Origin: Rudanella sp031411995
GTDB taxonomy: Bacteria; Bacteroidota; Bacteroidia; Cytophagales; Spirosomataceae
Length of the DNA stretch: 64,000 nucleotides
Direction of reading: 5' to 3'
Assembly (NCBI GenBank): GCA_031411995.1
Contig: JANOCD010000091.1
Coordinates: 246,072-310,071, forward strand
The notes under the pieces were generated by a model. It did not search any database. It had not been told where the DNA came from and saw only the letters and a list, made by a program, of their open reading frames with translations. The first letter of the stretch is position 1. Every line of letters starts with the position of its first letter. Shown here piece by piece: positions 8,482-16,452 of this stretch. A program made the position numbers and the translations under genes.

Positions 8482-9069
8482 ATGCTCCGTATTATACCAT
8501 TCTTTCAATCTGAGTCTCAGCTCATAACAGCCTTGAAGCGAAACGACAATCGCGCTCAAAAGGTCGTTTATGAACGGTATTCGTCGAAAATGATGGCCGT
8601 TTGCGTCCGCTATATTGCCAATCGGAACGATGCCGAAGAAACAATGATCGACGGATTCATGCGGGCCTTCGAACGGATTGGTCAGTTTCGGGAGGAGGGC
8701 AGTTTTGAGGGATGGCTTCGGCGTATCATGGTAACAGAATCGCTCATGTTTCTCCGAAAAACTAAATCGTGGCGGCAGGAAATTGGCTTGGAAGAAATAA
8801 CAGCCGAACCCGATTATGACTGGGCCGATAGTTCGCTTGAAGCCGACGATTTACTAAGGCTTGTGGGTCAGTTGCCAGATGGATATCGGACAATCTTTAA
8901 CCTCTATGCTATTGAAGGATACACACATCAGGAAATTGCCAATGAATTGGGCATTTCCGAGGGAACATCAAAATCACAGTTGAGCCGGGCACGCCTTTGG
9001 CTACAAACGAGTCTGGTAAAATTGGAACGAGAATATGGACAAACCAACCGAACATCAGCCCTTAGATGA
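8482..9069 (+). CDS. ECF-type RNA polymerase sigma factor
   Basis: A 195-residue sigma-70 family protein with region 2 (VVYERYSSKMMAVCVRYIA, then DAEETMIDGFMRAFERIGQF) and region 4 (LPDGYRTIFNLYAIEGYTHQ, then EIANELGISEGTSKSQLSRA) and no regions 1 or 3, so it is an ECF sigma. It likely directs genes in response to an envelope signal. Its last 35 bases overlap the next gene, a single-span membrane protein likely to be its anti-sigma partner. The ATG at 8482 gives a normal N-terminus for Bacteroidota members. Confidence 0.95.
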   Translation: MLRIIPFFQSESQLITALKRNDNRAQKVVYERYSSKMMAVCVRYIANRNDAEETMIDGFMRAFERIGQFREEGSFEGWLRRIMVTESLMFLRKTKSWRQEIGLEEITAEPDYDWADSSLEADDLLRLVGQLPDGYRTIFNLYAIEGYTHQEIANELGISEGTSKSQLSRARLWLQTSLVKLEREYGQTNRTSALR

Positions 9070-9928
9070 CCTCTTCCGGCGCAAACTAAACCAGGCCTCG
9101 GTACAACCCGGCACCGAAAGCTGGTCGCGTTTGCAAGGTCGACTGGCCGGCCAACAATCCGTATTAGCAGAAAGACCCTCCCGGCGGATTGGAGCTATTT
9201 GGTATGGATCGGCTTCGGCAGTTGCCGCCTGCATGCTCCTGGCCTTTTTGTGGACAAACTGGAACGAAAAATCAGCCAGTAACAACCTTGGTAATGAGTT
9301 GTCAGCTGGGGAGAAAGCAGCGAAGACGAGACTCCAACCGCTTGAGAACCGGGTTATTCCTTCACCCACGGGCGGACTCAATGAGGTTTCTGAAGCGGTG
9401 GTCACGCAACCAAAAACGAGTGATAGTCCCAAAAACCAGTTAAAACCAGAAAAACAGCATAGCGGCTATGCCAAACGGTTTAAAGTGGAAAAGCGGGAAG
9501 GAGTTATTACTGTAAACCCACAACGCCAGATCGTCAAAGCAATAGAAAAGAAAACCGAACCAACGTTGAACAAGCCGGAAGTACCCGAAAAAAATGAGCT
9601 TGCCAGCACCAGCCCTCAGAATGGTCCCACAAAGCCAGCCGTGTCAAATCCCGAACGCACCCTTATTGTGAGCGTAGCCGAACCTATCTCTGAGCAGACA
9701 TTACCAACTGTAAATGAAGGCCAGCCTATAAAATCAGCCGTTGCTCAGACACCCGTTAAAAATGCTCGAATTGCGCGCGTTTTTCGCCAGATCAAACGGT
9801 TGAAGGATGGCGAAGTCCTAGCCAGAGCTGACGTTAGCACGAACGAAACCGACGATGAGAGTGGCCTTGTTAACCGGCTGTTTCAGTCAGCCCGATCTAA
9901 AGAAAACCAAAGTAAACAACAGAAATAA
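9035..9928 (+). CDS. Putative anti-sigma / single-span membrane protein
   Basis: A 297-residue protein with about 50 cytoplasmic N-terminal residues (DDLFRRKLNQASVQPG, SWSRLQGRL), one transmembrane helix at roughly 53-74 (IGAIWYGSASAVAACMLLAF) and a long, low-complexity, Lys/Pro/Glu-rich periplasmic part. The topology and the overlap with the ECF sigma gene suggest an anti-sigma factor. I see no classical zinc-binding anti-sigma motif (HxxxCxxC), so this is inference from context. The stop overlaps the next start by one base (TAATG). Confidence 0.75.
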   Translation: MDKPTEHQPLDDLFRRKLNQASVQPGTESWSRLQGRLAGQQSVLAERPSRRIGAIWYGSASAVAACMLLAFLWTNWNEKSASNNLGNELSAGEKAAKTRLQPLENRVIPSPTGGLNEVSEAVVTQPKTSDSPKNQLKPEKQHSGYAKRFKVEKREGVITVNPQRQIVKAIEKKTEPTLNKPEVPEKNELASTSPQNGPTKPAVSNPERTLIVSVAEPISEQTLPTVNEGQPIKSAVAQTPVKNARIARVFRQIKRLKDGEVLARADVSTNETDDESGLVNRLFQSARSKENQSKQQK

Positions 9929-10971
9929 TGAAACGTACCTTCACATTCATAACAACCCTGCTACTGGTGGTGGTTACTACGCTGACTACCATAGCCAACC
10001 CCACTGCCGATTCGCTCATCATTCAGTTTGCGAATCGAACTAAAATGGTCATCTATGCCCCCAATCGGGAAGGTATCAAAGCCCTGTCGAAGTATGACCT
10101 GAACAAAATCGTCCGTGAAATGGGCATGCGCTTAGATTCAGTTCCGAATGGCCAGACCTCGATCAGTATTGATAGTCGGGAGGGAGGTCGTTACCTGCGC
10201 GACACTGTGTTGATCATTACTCGTGGAAAAGATGGCAACCGTGGGAAAAACGGTGATGTTCGCATCATTTTCCGGGGCGACGACAAATCGGCCAAGGATA
10301 CGAATCATGTGCAGAAAGAATATAACATAGAGCGTAACCGCAAAAAAAGAGACGCTAACAGCGATTGGCGGGTCAAAACCGATTTCTTGATTGGGCTAAA
10401 CACCCTTGTATCACCCACAAATACATCCACTTACGACCCTAATCGATATGAGCTGCGCCCTATTGGCTCACGGTTTTTTGGGATAAGTTTTGGCCAGCGA
10501 CCAACGTTAGTCAAAGGCAAAAATGCCCGTTTGAGTCTTCATTACGCCTTGGAGTTAAATTGGAACAATTTCATGTTCGATAACAACGTGACTGTAACGC
10601 GAGGAGCTAGTCGAGTTGAGTTCACGGACATTCAGCAGCCTATTGAAAAAACAAAATTGACCATTGCCAATCTGCAATTACCTGTAGTGCCGCGTGTAAC
10701 ATTTTATAACCACGACGGCAAGCGCGTAGCCCACATTGGGTTTGGTGGCTATGTTGGCTACCGGATTGACAGTTATACAATGGTTAAGTATGGGCGTAAA
10801 GACAAAGTCCGGGATCATGATCAGTTTTTTCAGAATGATTTACGCTACGGGCTAATGGCTCATCTTGGAATTCTGCGAACCAATTTTTTTGTGAAGTATG
10901 ACATGAATCCTGTTTTCCAAACGGGCAAAGGCCCGGATGTGCGGGCCTTAAGCTTCGGGATCACTTTATAA
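9928..10971 (+). CDS. Outer-membrane beta-barrel protein
   Basis: A 347-residue protein with an N-terminal signal peptide (MKRTFTFITTLLLVVVTTLTTIA). A soluble N-terminal part of about 130 residues is followed by alternating strands with aromatic ends (RLSLHYALELNWNNFMF, VAHIGFGGYVGYRI, LRTNFFVKYDMNPVF) and a C-terminal strand ending ALSFGITL, the pattern of small Bacteroidota porin-like barrels. It is third in the sigma/anti-sigma operon and may be the signal source or a target. The specific function is not recognised. Confidence 0.8.
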   Translation: MKRTFTFITTLLLVVVTTLTTIANPTADSLIIQFANRTKMVIYAPNREGIKALSKYDLNKIVREMGMRLDSVPNGQTSISIDSREGGRYLRDTVLIITRGKDGNRGKNGDVRIIFRGDDKSAKDTNHVQKEYNIERNRKKRDANSDWRVKTDFLIGLNTLVSPTNTSTYDPNRYELRPIGSRFFGISFGQRPTLVKGKNARLSLHYALELNWNNFMFDNNVTVTRGASRVEFTDIQQPIEKTKLTIANLQLPVVPRVTFYNHDGKRVAHIGFGGYVGYRIDSYTMVKYGRKDKVRDHDQFFQNDLRYGLMAHLGILRTNFFVKYDMNPVFQTGKGPDVRALSFGITL

Positions 10972-11137
10972 ACGGTTGACAATTAGTCATGTAATGTAAA
11001 TAGAATTCAGAGACATGGAGGCTATAGAGGAACAAAAAACTAATTTTTCTTCTGTGTTCTTGGTGTCTCTGTGTTCAATTAGTACAAACTATAGCAGGCT
11101 GTTTTTGGAGGTAGTCAAATAATTTTCAGACCATGTA

Positions 11138-11167
11138 TTGACAAGACACAGAAAAACACTAATTTTG
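11138..11167 (+). promoter_or_regulatory. Promoter of the tRNA-Tyr/Gly/Thr-tuf operon
   Basis: TTG (11138-11140), 19 bases, then TAATTTTG (11160-11167) matches the Bacteroidota -33/-7 consensus (TTTG, 19-21, TAnnTTTG). It lies about 50 bases before tRNA-Tyr. Confidence 0.75.
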
Positions 11168-11218
11168 CAACTCCAAAGCCGGAAAGTGGCAGCGGAATTG
11201 TTCTTTTATACCTTTTTT

Positions 11219-11300
11219 GGGGAGTTTCCAGAGCGGCCAAATGGATCAGACTGTAAATCTGCTGTCTTCGACTTCGGAGGTTCGAATCCTCCACTCCCCA
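11219..11300 (+). tRNA. tRNA-Tyr (GTA)
   Basis: The acceptor stem GGGGAGT pairs with ACTCCCC and the discriminator is A. The anticodon arm CAGAC TGTAAAT(C)TG carries GTA. A long variable arm is present, as expected for bacterial tRNA-Tyr, and the T arm contains GGTTCGAATCC. CCA is not encoded. First of three tRNAs upstream of tuf. Confidence 0.97.
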
Positions 11301-11305
11301 CAATT

Positions 11306-11365
11306 CAGTGAGCAACGAACAGCCAACAACGAACAGTTTTACTGGTCATAGTTGGCTGCTCACTG
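11306..11365 (+). repeat. Hairpin in the tRNA-Tyr/tRNA-Gly spacer
   Basis: CAGTGAG (11306-11312) pairs with CTCACTG (11359-11365), and CAGCCAAC (11320-11327) with GTTGGCTG (11351-11358), with a 7-base bulge on the 5' side. In the primary transcript it would hold the two tRNAs apart and could guide processing (inference). Confidence 0.7.
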
Positions 11366-11376
11366 TTCACTGTAAA

Positions 11377-11449
11377 GCGGGAGTAGCTCAGTTGGTAGAG
11401 CGATAGCCTTCCAAGCTATAGGTCGCGAGTTCGAACCTCGTCTCCCGCT
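11377..11449 (+). tRNA. tRNA-Gly (TCC)
   Basis: Acceptor GCGGGAG pairs with CTCCCGC, discriminator T. The anticodon stem TAGCC/AAGCTA region shows the loop with anticodon TCC. The D arm AGCTCAGTTGGTAGAGC and T arm GAGTTCGAACCTC are canonical. CCA is not encoded. Confidence 0.97.
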
Positions 11450-11457
11450 CAGTGAAT

Positions 11458-11540
11458 GTATAATGGTTAATGTATAATGCACACTGAGGAAACTCCTCAA
11501 ACGCGGGGCTACATTATCTATTTTTCATTATACGTTTTTT
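11458..11540 (+). repeat. Direct and inverted repeats in the tRNA-Gly/tRNA-Thr spacer
   Basis: GTATAATG occurs twice in tandem (11458-11465 and 11472-11479), and its complement CATTATAC lies at 11526-11533, followed by GTTTTTTT. A small hairpin TGAGGA-AAC-TCCTCA lies between. The outer pair plus T run resembles a weak terminator just before tRNA-Thr and tuf. Confidence 0.55.
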
Positions 11541-11549
11541 TAGTCACCA

Positions 11550-11621
<72 letters not shown>

Positions 11622-11756
11622 CAAGCCCGTCATACTGATATTGGATGTTCAGATTGGCAAGGCCGTGATAGCAAGTGTCCCCACAAGGGCACTTTCTTCG
11701 TAAATAGCAAATCATCCAAAAGAACCAATAACAGTTCATTAAAGCGTTTTTTAAAC

Positions 11757-12944
11757 ATGGCAAAAGAGAATTTTGACCGTTCGAAACCGCACGTTAACAT
11801 CGGTACGATTGGTCACGTTGACCACGGTAAGACGACGCTGACGGCAGCCATTACGAAAGTATTAGCCGGAAAAGGTCTGGCTGCTATGCGGGACTTTTCG
11901 TCTATTGACAACGCGCCCGAAGAAAAAGAGCGCGGTATCACTATCAACACATCGCACGTTGAGTACTCGACAGTTAACCGCCACTATGCGCACGTTGACT
12001 GCCCAGGCCACGCTGACTATGTGAAGAACATGGTAACGGGTGCCGCTCAGATGGACGGTGCTATCCTGGTAGTTGCTGCCACGGACGGCCCGATGCCACA
12101 AACTCGTGAGCACATCCTGCTTGCTCGTCAGGTAGGTGTACCTCAGTTGGTTGTCTTCATGAACAAAGTGGACATGGTGGATGATCCGGAACTGCTCGAA
12201 CTCGTTGAGATGGAAATCCGCGAGCTGTTGAGCTTCTATAACTTCGACGGCGACAACATTCCCGTTATCCAGGGTTCTGCTTTGGGTGGCTTGAATGGCG
12301 AAGCTCAGTGGGTTGAAACTATCGAGCAATTGATGGACTCTGTTGACTCATTCATTCCGCTTCCTCCTCGTCAAACGGAATTGCCGTTTCTGATGCCGGT
12401 GGAAGACGTGTTCTCAATCACAGGTCGTGGTACAGTAGCCACGGGTCGTATTGAGCGTGGTATCATCAACTCCGGTGAGCAGGTTGAAATCCTGGGCATG
12501 GGTGCTGAGAATCTGAAATCAGTTGTAACGGGTGTTGAAATGTTCCGGAAAATTCTGGACCGTGGCGAAGCCGGTGACAACGTGGGTCTGCTGTTGCGAG
12601 GCATTGAAAAAACTGATATCCGTCGTGGTATGGTTATTTGCAAGCCAAACTCAGTGAAGCCACACCAGAAGTTCAAGGCTGAAGTTTATGTACTTTCGAA
12701 AGAGGAAGGTGGCCGTCACACTCCGTTCTTCAACAAGTACCGTCCTCAGTTCTATTTCCGTACCACTGACGTAACAGGAGAAATCATGTTGCCAGCCGGT
12801 GTAGAAATGGTTATGCCTGGTGACAACATCACTATCGACGTAGAGTTGATCAACAAGATCGCTATGGAGAAAGGTCTTCGCTTCGCTATCCGCGAAGGTG
12901 GTCGCACCGTTGGTGCCGGTCAGGTAACGGAGATCCTCGACTAA
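11757..12944 (+). CDS. tuf: Elongation factor Tu
   Basis: GTPase that brings aminoacyl-tRNA to the ribosome. All G motifs are visible: GHVDHGKTT (G1), RGITI (G2), DCPGH (G3), NKVDM (G4) and GSAL (G5). Domains II and III follow with VATGRIERG and the C-terminal FAIREGGRTVGAGQVTEIL. It has the normal length of 395 residues. It is co-transcribed behind three tRNAs and ends in a strong terminator. Confidence 0.99.
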   Translation: MAKENFDRSKPHVNIGTIGHVDHGKTTLTAAITKVLAGKGLAAMRDFSSIDNAPEEKERGITINTSHVEYSTVNRHYAHVDCPGHADYVKNMVTGAAQMDGAILVVAATDGPMPQTREHILLARQVGVPQLVVFMNKVDMVDDPELLELVEMEIRELLSFYNFDGDNIPVIQGSALGGLNGEAQWVETIEQLMDSVDSFIPLPPRQTELPFLMPVEDVFSITGRGTVATGRIERGIINSGEQVEILGMGAENLKSVVTGVEMFRKILDRGEAGDNVGLLLRGIEKTDIRRGMVICKPNSVKPHQKFKAEVYVLSKEEGGRHTPFFNKYRPQFYFRTTDVTGEIMLPAGVEMVMPGDNITIDVELINKIAMEKGLRFAIREGGRTVGAGQVTEILD

Positions 12945-12957
12945 GGCAAGATTAAAA

Positions 12958-12997
12958 ACAAGTGCATTTCTTAACGGGAATGCACTTGTTTTTTTTA
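12958..12997 (+). terminator. Intrinsic terminator of tuf
   Basis: A 13-bp stem (12958-12970 with 12977-12989, one G-U pair) around the loop TTAACG, followed by eight T. The T run doubles as the spacer of the next promoter. Confidence 0.93.
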
Positions 12998-13016
12998 GTA
13001 AGTTTTCGTACTTTTG
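12986..13016 (+). promoter_or_regulatory. Promoter of tRNA-Trp/secE/nusG operon
   Basis: TTG (12986-12988), 20 bases, TACTTTTG (13009-13016) fits the Bacteroidota consensus. The -33 element lies within the 3' arm of the tuf terminator, so termination and re-initiation are packed into 60 bases. Transcription would begin about 20 bases before tRNA-Trp. Confidence 0.8.
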
Positions 13017-13041
13017 CAGTCCGTTTCGGCGGGCATCATAC

Positions 13042-13115
13042 ACGGGTGTAGTTCAAGGGTAGAATAGCGGTCTCCAAAACCGTTGATGGGAGTTCGAATC
13101 TCTCCACCCGTGCCA
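13042..13115 (+). tRNA. tRNA-Trp (CCA)
   Basis: Acceptor ACGGGTG pairs with CACCCGT, discriminator G, followed by an encoded CCA (13113-13115), unlike the three tRNAs upstream of tuf. The anticodon loop CTCCAAA carries CCA. It lies 13 bases before secE, the usual tRNA-Trp-secE arrangement. Confidence 0.97.
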
Positions 13116-13128
13116 ATCCCTTATACAA

Positions 13129-13320
13129 ATGGACAAGATTACTTCGTTTCTGAAAGCTTCCTGGGAGGAAGTTCAGCACAACGTAACCTGGCCAAAATTC
13201 AGCGATCTACAAGCCAGTTCAACATTGGTTCTCGTAGCATCGCTAATTTTTGCGCTATTAGTTGGTCTGATTGATTTCGTTTTTGAAAACGGACTCAACG
13301 CCTTCTATCAATCATTTTAA
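13129..13320 (+). CDS. secE: Preprotein translocase subunit SecE
   Basis: A 63-residue single-span SecE. The conserved amphipathic region FLKASWEEVQHNVTWPKFS precedes the transmembrane helix STLVLVASLIFALLVGLIDF. It clamps SecY in the inner membrane. Its place between tRNA-Trp and nusG is the normal bacterial order. Confidence 0.95.
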   Translation: MDKITSFLKASWEEVQHNVTWPKFSDLQASSTLVLVASLIFALLVGLIDFVFENGLNAFYQSF

Positions 13321-13321
13321 T

Positions 13322-13399
13322 TTGGGATTTCGGAACGGTCCGCCGTAGCGGTTCGGATTTGCGTCAATTGAAATCCGAAATCCGAAATCCATAATCCCA
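13322..13399 (+). repeat. TTTCGGATT-type extragenic repeat between secE and nusG
   Basis: GGATTTCGGA (13325-13334) pairs with TCCGAAATCC (13381-13390). A second copy of the 3' word lies just before it, and a CCGC-CGTA-GCGG hairpin lies inside. A similar array occupies the rplJ-rplL spacer at 15854-15920. Confidence 0.65.
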
Positions 13400-13413
13400 A
13401 GTTTTCGTAAATC

Positions 13414-13971
13414 ATGGCTGAGATACAATGGTATGTTATTCGGGCGGTATCAGGTCAGGAAAAGAAAATTAAATCCTACTTAGATAACGAGATTCTCCGG
13501 CAAAAGCTAGAGGAAGTAATTCCTCAGGTATTGATTCCGTCGGAGAAGGTGTACGAAATGCGCAATGGTAAAAAGCGCGTTCGGGAGAAATCATTCTTTC
13601 CCGGCTACATCCTGATCTCGGCTGACCTCACTAACAACCGGGCACTCGACATGATTTTGAATATGCCCGGTGTGATGGGTTTCCTTGGGAACTCGCAAAC
13701 GGGTACAAATTCTAAAGTTCCGGTGCCATTGCGTCAGGCAGAGGTAAACCGAATTTTAGGACGAGTTAACGAAGAAGCTCAGGAAGCAGCCGCACCAACG
13801 GTTGGTTACATTAAAGGTGAATCAGTGAAAGTGATCGACGGCCCATTTGGTGGGTTTGTTGGCACAGTTGAAGAGGTATTTGAAGATCGTAAAAAATTGA
13901 ACGTTGTCGTGAAGATTTTTGGTCGCAATACCCCTGTTGAATTGAGTTACGCGCAAGTTGATAAAGAGTAA
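13414..13971 (+). CDS. nusG: Transcription termination/antitermination protein NusG
   Basis: A 185-residue NusG that binds RNA polymerase and couples it to Rho or to the ribosome. The N-terminal NGN domain begins WYVIRAVSGQEKKIKSYL and contains KSFFPGYILI; the KOW motif is GESVKVIDGPFGGFVGTVEE. Normal length and position after secE. Confidence 0.97.
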   Translation: MAEIQWYVIRAVSGQEKKIKSYLDNEILRQKLEEVIPQVLIPSEKVYEMRNGKKRVREKSFFPGYILISADLTNNRALDMILNMPGVMGFLGNSQTGTNSKVPVPLRQAEVNRILGRVNEEAQEAAAPTVGYIKGESVKVIDGPFGGFVGTVEEVFEDRKKLNVVVKIFGRNTPVELSYAQVDKE

Positions 13972-14139
13972 AGGGAAACAACTCCGGTTATTTTCCGGTA
14001 TCAGAACTCATGCTTCCCATGGGGGTTCGGTGCCAATCTAAGGTACCGATTGACGATTGCTGCCGATGCATTGTGACGTGCAGACGGGTGGTCAACAATC
14101 ACGATGGGCCGCCACGCGGCCATAAAATTCACCAAGACA

Positions 14140-14586
14140 ATGGCAAAAGAAGTAGGTGGCTACGTAAAGTTGCAGGTTAAGGGCGGTCAGGCCAACCCGT
14201 CTCCGCCAATCGGTCCGGCTTTGGGTTCCAAGGGTTTAAATATCATGGAATTCTGCAAGCAGTTTAACGGACGGACGCAGGATAAGATGGGGATGGTATT
14301 GCCGGTGGTGATTACATATTACAAAGACAAATCATTTGATTTTGTAATTAAAACCCCACCTGCACCGATCATGCTGATGGAAGCGGCTAAGATAAAAAGT
14401 GCTTCAGCTCAACCAAATCGTAATAAAGTTGGCTCAGTAACGTGGGATCAGGTACGGACAATCGCGGAAACGAAGATGCCGGATTTGAATGCCTTCAAAG
14501 TTGAGTCGGCCATGAAGATGATTGCCGGTACAGCGCGTAGTATGGGGATTACGGTGCAGGGTATAGCACCCTGGGACAACCAGTAA
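14140..14586 (+). CDS. rplK: 50S ribosomal protein L11
   Basis: A 148-residue L11 that forms the GTPase-associated centre with 23S rRNA. I chose the ATG at 14140 (MAKEVGGYVKLQVKGGQANP); the open frame continues upstream to 14104 but the extra 12 residues are not family sequence. The motif PSPPIGPALGSKGLNIMEFC is diagnostic. The 168-base spacer before it holds two short potential stems (around 13984-13999 and 14029-14050) that might form a leader for autoregulation of L11/L1; this is inference. Confidence 0.97.
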   Translation: MAKEVGGYVKLQVKGGQANPSPPIGPALGSKGLNIMEFCKQFNGRTQDKMGMVLPVVITYYKDKSFDFVIKTPPAPIMLMEAAKIKSASAQPNRNKVGSVTWDQVRTIAETKMPDLNAFKVESAMKMIAGTARSMGITVQGIAPWDNQ

Positions 14587-14616
14587 GCAATTGTTGCCAA
14601 AAGCAATTTACGAGAC

Positions 14617-15315
14617 ATGGCAAAGTTAACAAAGAAACAAAAGGAAGCGATATCGAAATACGATGCTTCTAAAGCATACTCGCTCGAACAGGCAGCGGGT
14701 ATACTGAAGGAAATTTCGTACACGAAATTCGACGCTTCCGTGGATATTGACGTTCGGTTGGGCGTGGATCCGCGTAAGGCTGACCAAATGGTGCGTGGCG
14801 TTGCAACGCTGCCCCACGGTACGGGTAAAACGGTTCGCGTGTTGGTGCTTTGCACCCCCGACAAAGAGCAGGAAGCTAAAGACGCGGGTGCCGATTTTGT
14901 TGGCCTCGACGACTACATTCAGAAGATAGAGCAGGGCTGGACGGACATCGATGTGATTATCACGATGCCGACCGTCATGGCGAAAGTAGGCCGCTTGGGC
15001 CGGGTTTTAGGACCACGTGGTCTGATGCCTAACCCAAAATCGGGTACAGTGACTCTGGAAGTGGGCAAAGCTGTTCAGGAAGTGAAGGCCGGTAAAATCG
15101 ACTTTAAAGTTGATAAGCAGGGAGCCATTCACACCAGCATTGGAAAGGTGTCATTTACACCCGAAAAGCTTGTAGAGAACGCACAGGAAATTATTGCTAC
15201 ACTCATGCGTCTGAAGCCTTCATCAGCTAAGGGTACGTATGTGAAAGCAATCAACCTGTCGAGCACGATGAGTCCGGGCGTTAACATTGACAAAGGCACA
15301 GTAGCAGGTATCTAA
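14617..15315 (+). CDS. rplA: 50S ribosomal protein L1
   Basis: A 232-residue L1, which forms the mobile L1 stalk and in many bacteria represses its own operon by binding the mRNA leader. Diagnostic stretches are FDASVDIDVRLGVDPRKADQ, GRLGRVLGPRGLMPNPKSGT and GKIDFKVDKQGAIHTSIGK. It lies 30 bases after rplK and 1 base before rplJ. Confidence 0.98.
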   Translation: MAKLTKKQKEAISKYDASKAYSLEQAAGILKEISYTKFDASVDIDVRLGVDPRKADQMVRGVATLPHGTGKTVRVLVLCTPDKEQEAKDAGADFVGLDDYIQKIEQGWTDIDVIITMPTVMAKVGRLGRVLGPRGLMPNPKSGTVTLEVGKAVQEVKAGKIDFKVDKQGAIHTSIGKVSFTPEKLVENAQEIIATLMRLKPSSAKGTYVKAINLSSTMSPGVNIDKGTVAGI

Positions 15316-15316
15316 C

Positions 15317-15847
15317 ATGACACGGGACGAAAAAGGAGCGATTATAGAAGAGTTGGCTCAGAAATTTCAGAGCACTCCTTTCTTCTACATCACGGAGGCC
15401 AGTGGCATGAGCGTTGCTGAAGTCAATGACCTTCGTCGGAAATGCTATGAGCGTGGAATCGAGTACAAAGTGGTGAAGAATACCTTCATCAAAAAGGCAC
15501 TCGAAACGCTCGATACGGATTATACACCGTTTAACGATACGGTACTGGCTGGTGCATCAGCGGTGATGTTTCACCCAGACAACCAGAAAGCACCGGCTCA
15601 ACTCATCAAGGAGTTCCGTAAGAAGAACGACAAGCTGAAGTTGAAAGGTGCTTCTATTGACTATAGCCTGTTTATTGGTGCGGACCAACTCGAAACGTTG
15701 ATCACGCTGAAGAGCAAGCAAGAGTTAATTGGCGACATTATCGGTCTGTTGCAATCACCCGCCAAGAATGTGCTTTCGGGCCTTCAGAGTGCAGGTGGTA
15801 AACTGGCTGGCATTCTCAAAACGCTGTCAGAGCGCGAAGAGGCATAG
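15317..15847 (+). CDS. rplJ: 50S ribosomal protein L10
   Basis: A 176-residue L10 that anchors L7/L12 dimers to the ribosome stalk. The N-terminal domain has FYITEASGMSVAEVNDLRRK and YKVVKNTFIKKAL; the C-terminal helix (LQSAGGKLAGILKTLSEREE) binds L12. It starts 1 base after the rplA stop. Confidence 0.97.
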   Translation: MTRDEKGAIIEELAQKFQSTPFFYITEASGMSVAEVNDLRRKCYERGIEYKVVKNTFIKKALETLDTDYTPFNDTVLAGASAVMFHPDNQKAPAQLIKEFRKKNDKLKLKGASIDYSLFIGADQLETLITLKSKQELIGDIIGLLQSPAKNVLSGLQSAGGKLAGILKTLSEREEA

Positions 15848-15853
15848 TTTATT

Positions 15854-15920
15854 TCGGATTTATGGTTTGGGGTTTCGGATTTGCCAGACTGGCAGTACAA
15901 ATCTGAAATTCACAACCCGA
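15854..15920 (+). repeat. TTTCGGATT-type extragenic repeat between rplJ and rplL
   Basis: Two copies of a TTTCGGATTT word (about 15852-15861 and 15873-15882) and a pairing partner CAAATCTGAAA (15898-15908) that forms an 11-bp stem with TTTCGGATTTG (15873-15883, one G-U). It resembles the array at 13322-13399. Confidence 0.6.
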
Positions 15921-15996
15921 AGTTCCAGATTTTTGTCGTGGGTGGGTGCCTGCGACTTCCCAATCAATTGTATCACAATCAAATAAGAATACTAAA

Positions 15997-16380
15997 ATGG
16001 CAGATTTGAAAGCGTTCGCTGAACAACTCGTAAACCTGACGGTAAAAGAAGTTAATGAACTAGCTGCTATCCTGAAGGACGAGTATGGTATCGAGCCAGC
16101 GGCTGCTGCTCCTGTAATGATGGCTGGTGGTGGTGGCGGTGGCGAAGCAGCTGCTGCTGAACCAGAGAAAACAGCTTTCGACGTGATCCTGAAGGCTCCG
16201 GGTGCCGCTAAATTAGCTGTAGTAAAGCTGGTGAAAGATCTGACAGGTCTTGGCCTGAAAGAAGCTAAAGAACTTGTTGACAATTCACCTAAGCCTGTGA
16301 AGGAAGGTGTAACGAAAGACGAGGCTGACGCGCTCCGTAAGCAATTGGAAGAAGCTGGTGCTGAAGTAGAAGTAAAATAA
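15997..16380 (+). CDS. rplL: 50S ribosomal protein L7/L12
   Basis: A 127-residue stalk protein that recruits translational GTPases. I chose the ATG at 15997 (MADLKAFAEQLVNLTVKEV). The layout is standard: N-terminal dimerisation helices, a flexible hinge rich in Ala and Gly (AAAAPVMMAGGGGGGEAAAA), and the C-terminal domain with EKTAFDVILKAPGAAKLAVV and GLGLKEAKELVD. It lies 149 bases after rplJ, and a structured 242-base spacer follows before rpoB. Confidence 0.98.
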   Translation: MADLKAFAEQLVNLTVKEVNELAAILKDEYGIEPAAAAPVMMAGGGGGGEAAAAEPEKTAFDVILKAPGAAKLAVVKLVKDLTGLGLKEAKELVDNSPKPVKEGVTKDEADALRKQLEEAGAEVEVK

Positions 16381-16401
16381 GCAACCGCTTTAACGATACT
16401 A

Positions 16402-16452
16402 CTCCAAATAGGGGAGGGCCTGATACTGTATCAGGTCTTTTCCTGTTTGGAG
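16402..16452 (+). promoter_or_regulatory. Long hairpin in the rplL-rpoB spacer, candidate attenuator
   Basis: Bases 16402-16425 pair continuously with 16429-16452 (24 bp counting G-U pairs, 3-base loop CTG). It is followed by ACTTTTGTC, a weak T run. Two further stems follow: CTTTTG/CAAAAG at 16454-16471 and TAGGCCAA/TTGGTCTA at 16476-16500. The position matches the partial terminator that reduces rpoBC expression relative to ribosomal genes in E. coli; the equivalence is inference. Confidence 0.7.

Noticed and set aside
13972..14139. Possible L1-binding leader before rplK
   Set aside because: Only short stems with G-U pairs are seen and no clear match to the 23S rRNA L1 site; noted in the rplK entry but not called.
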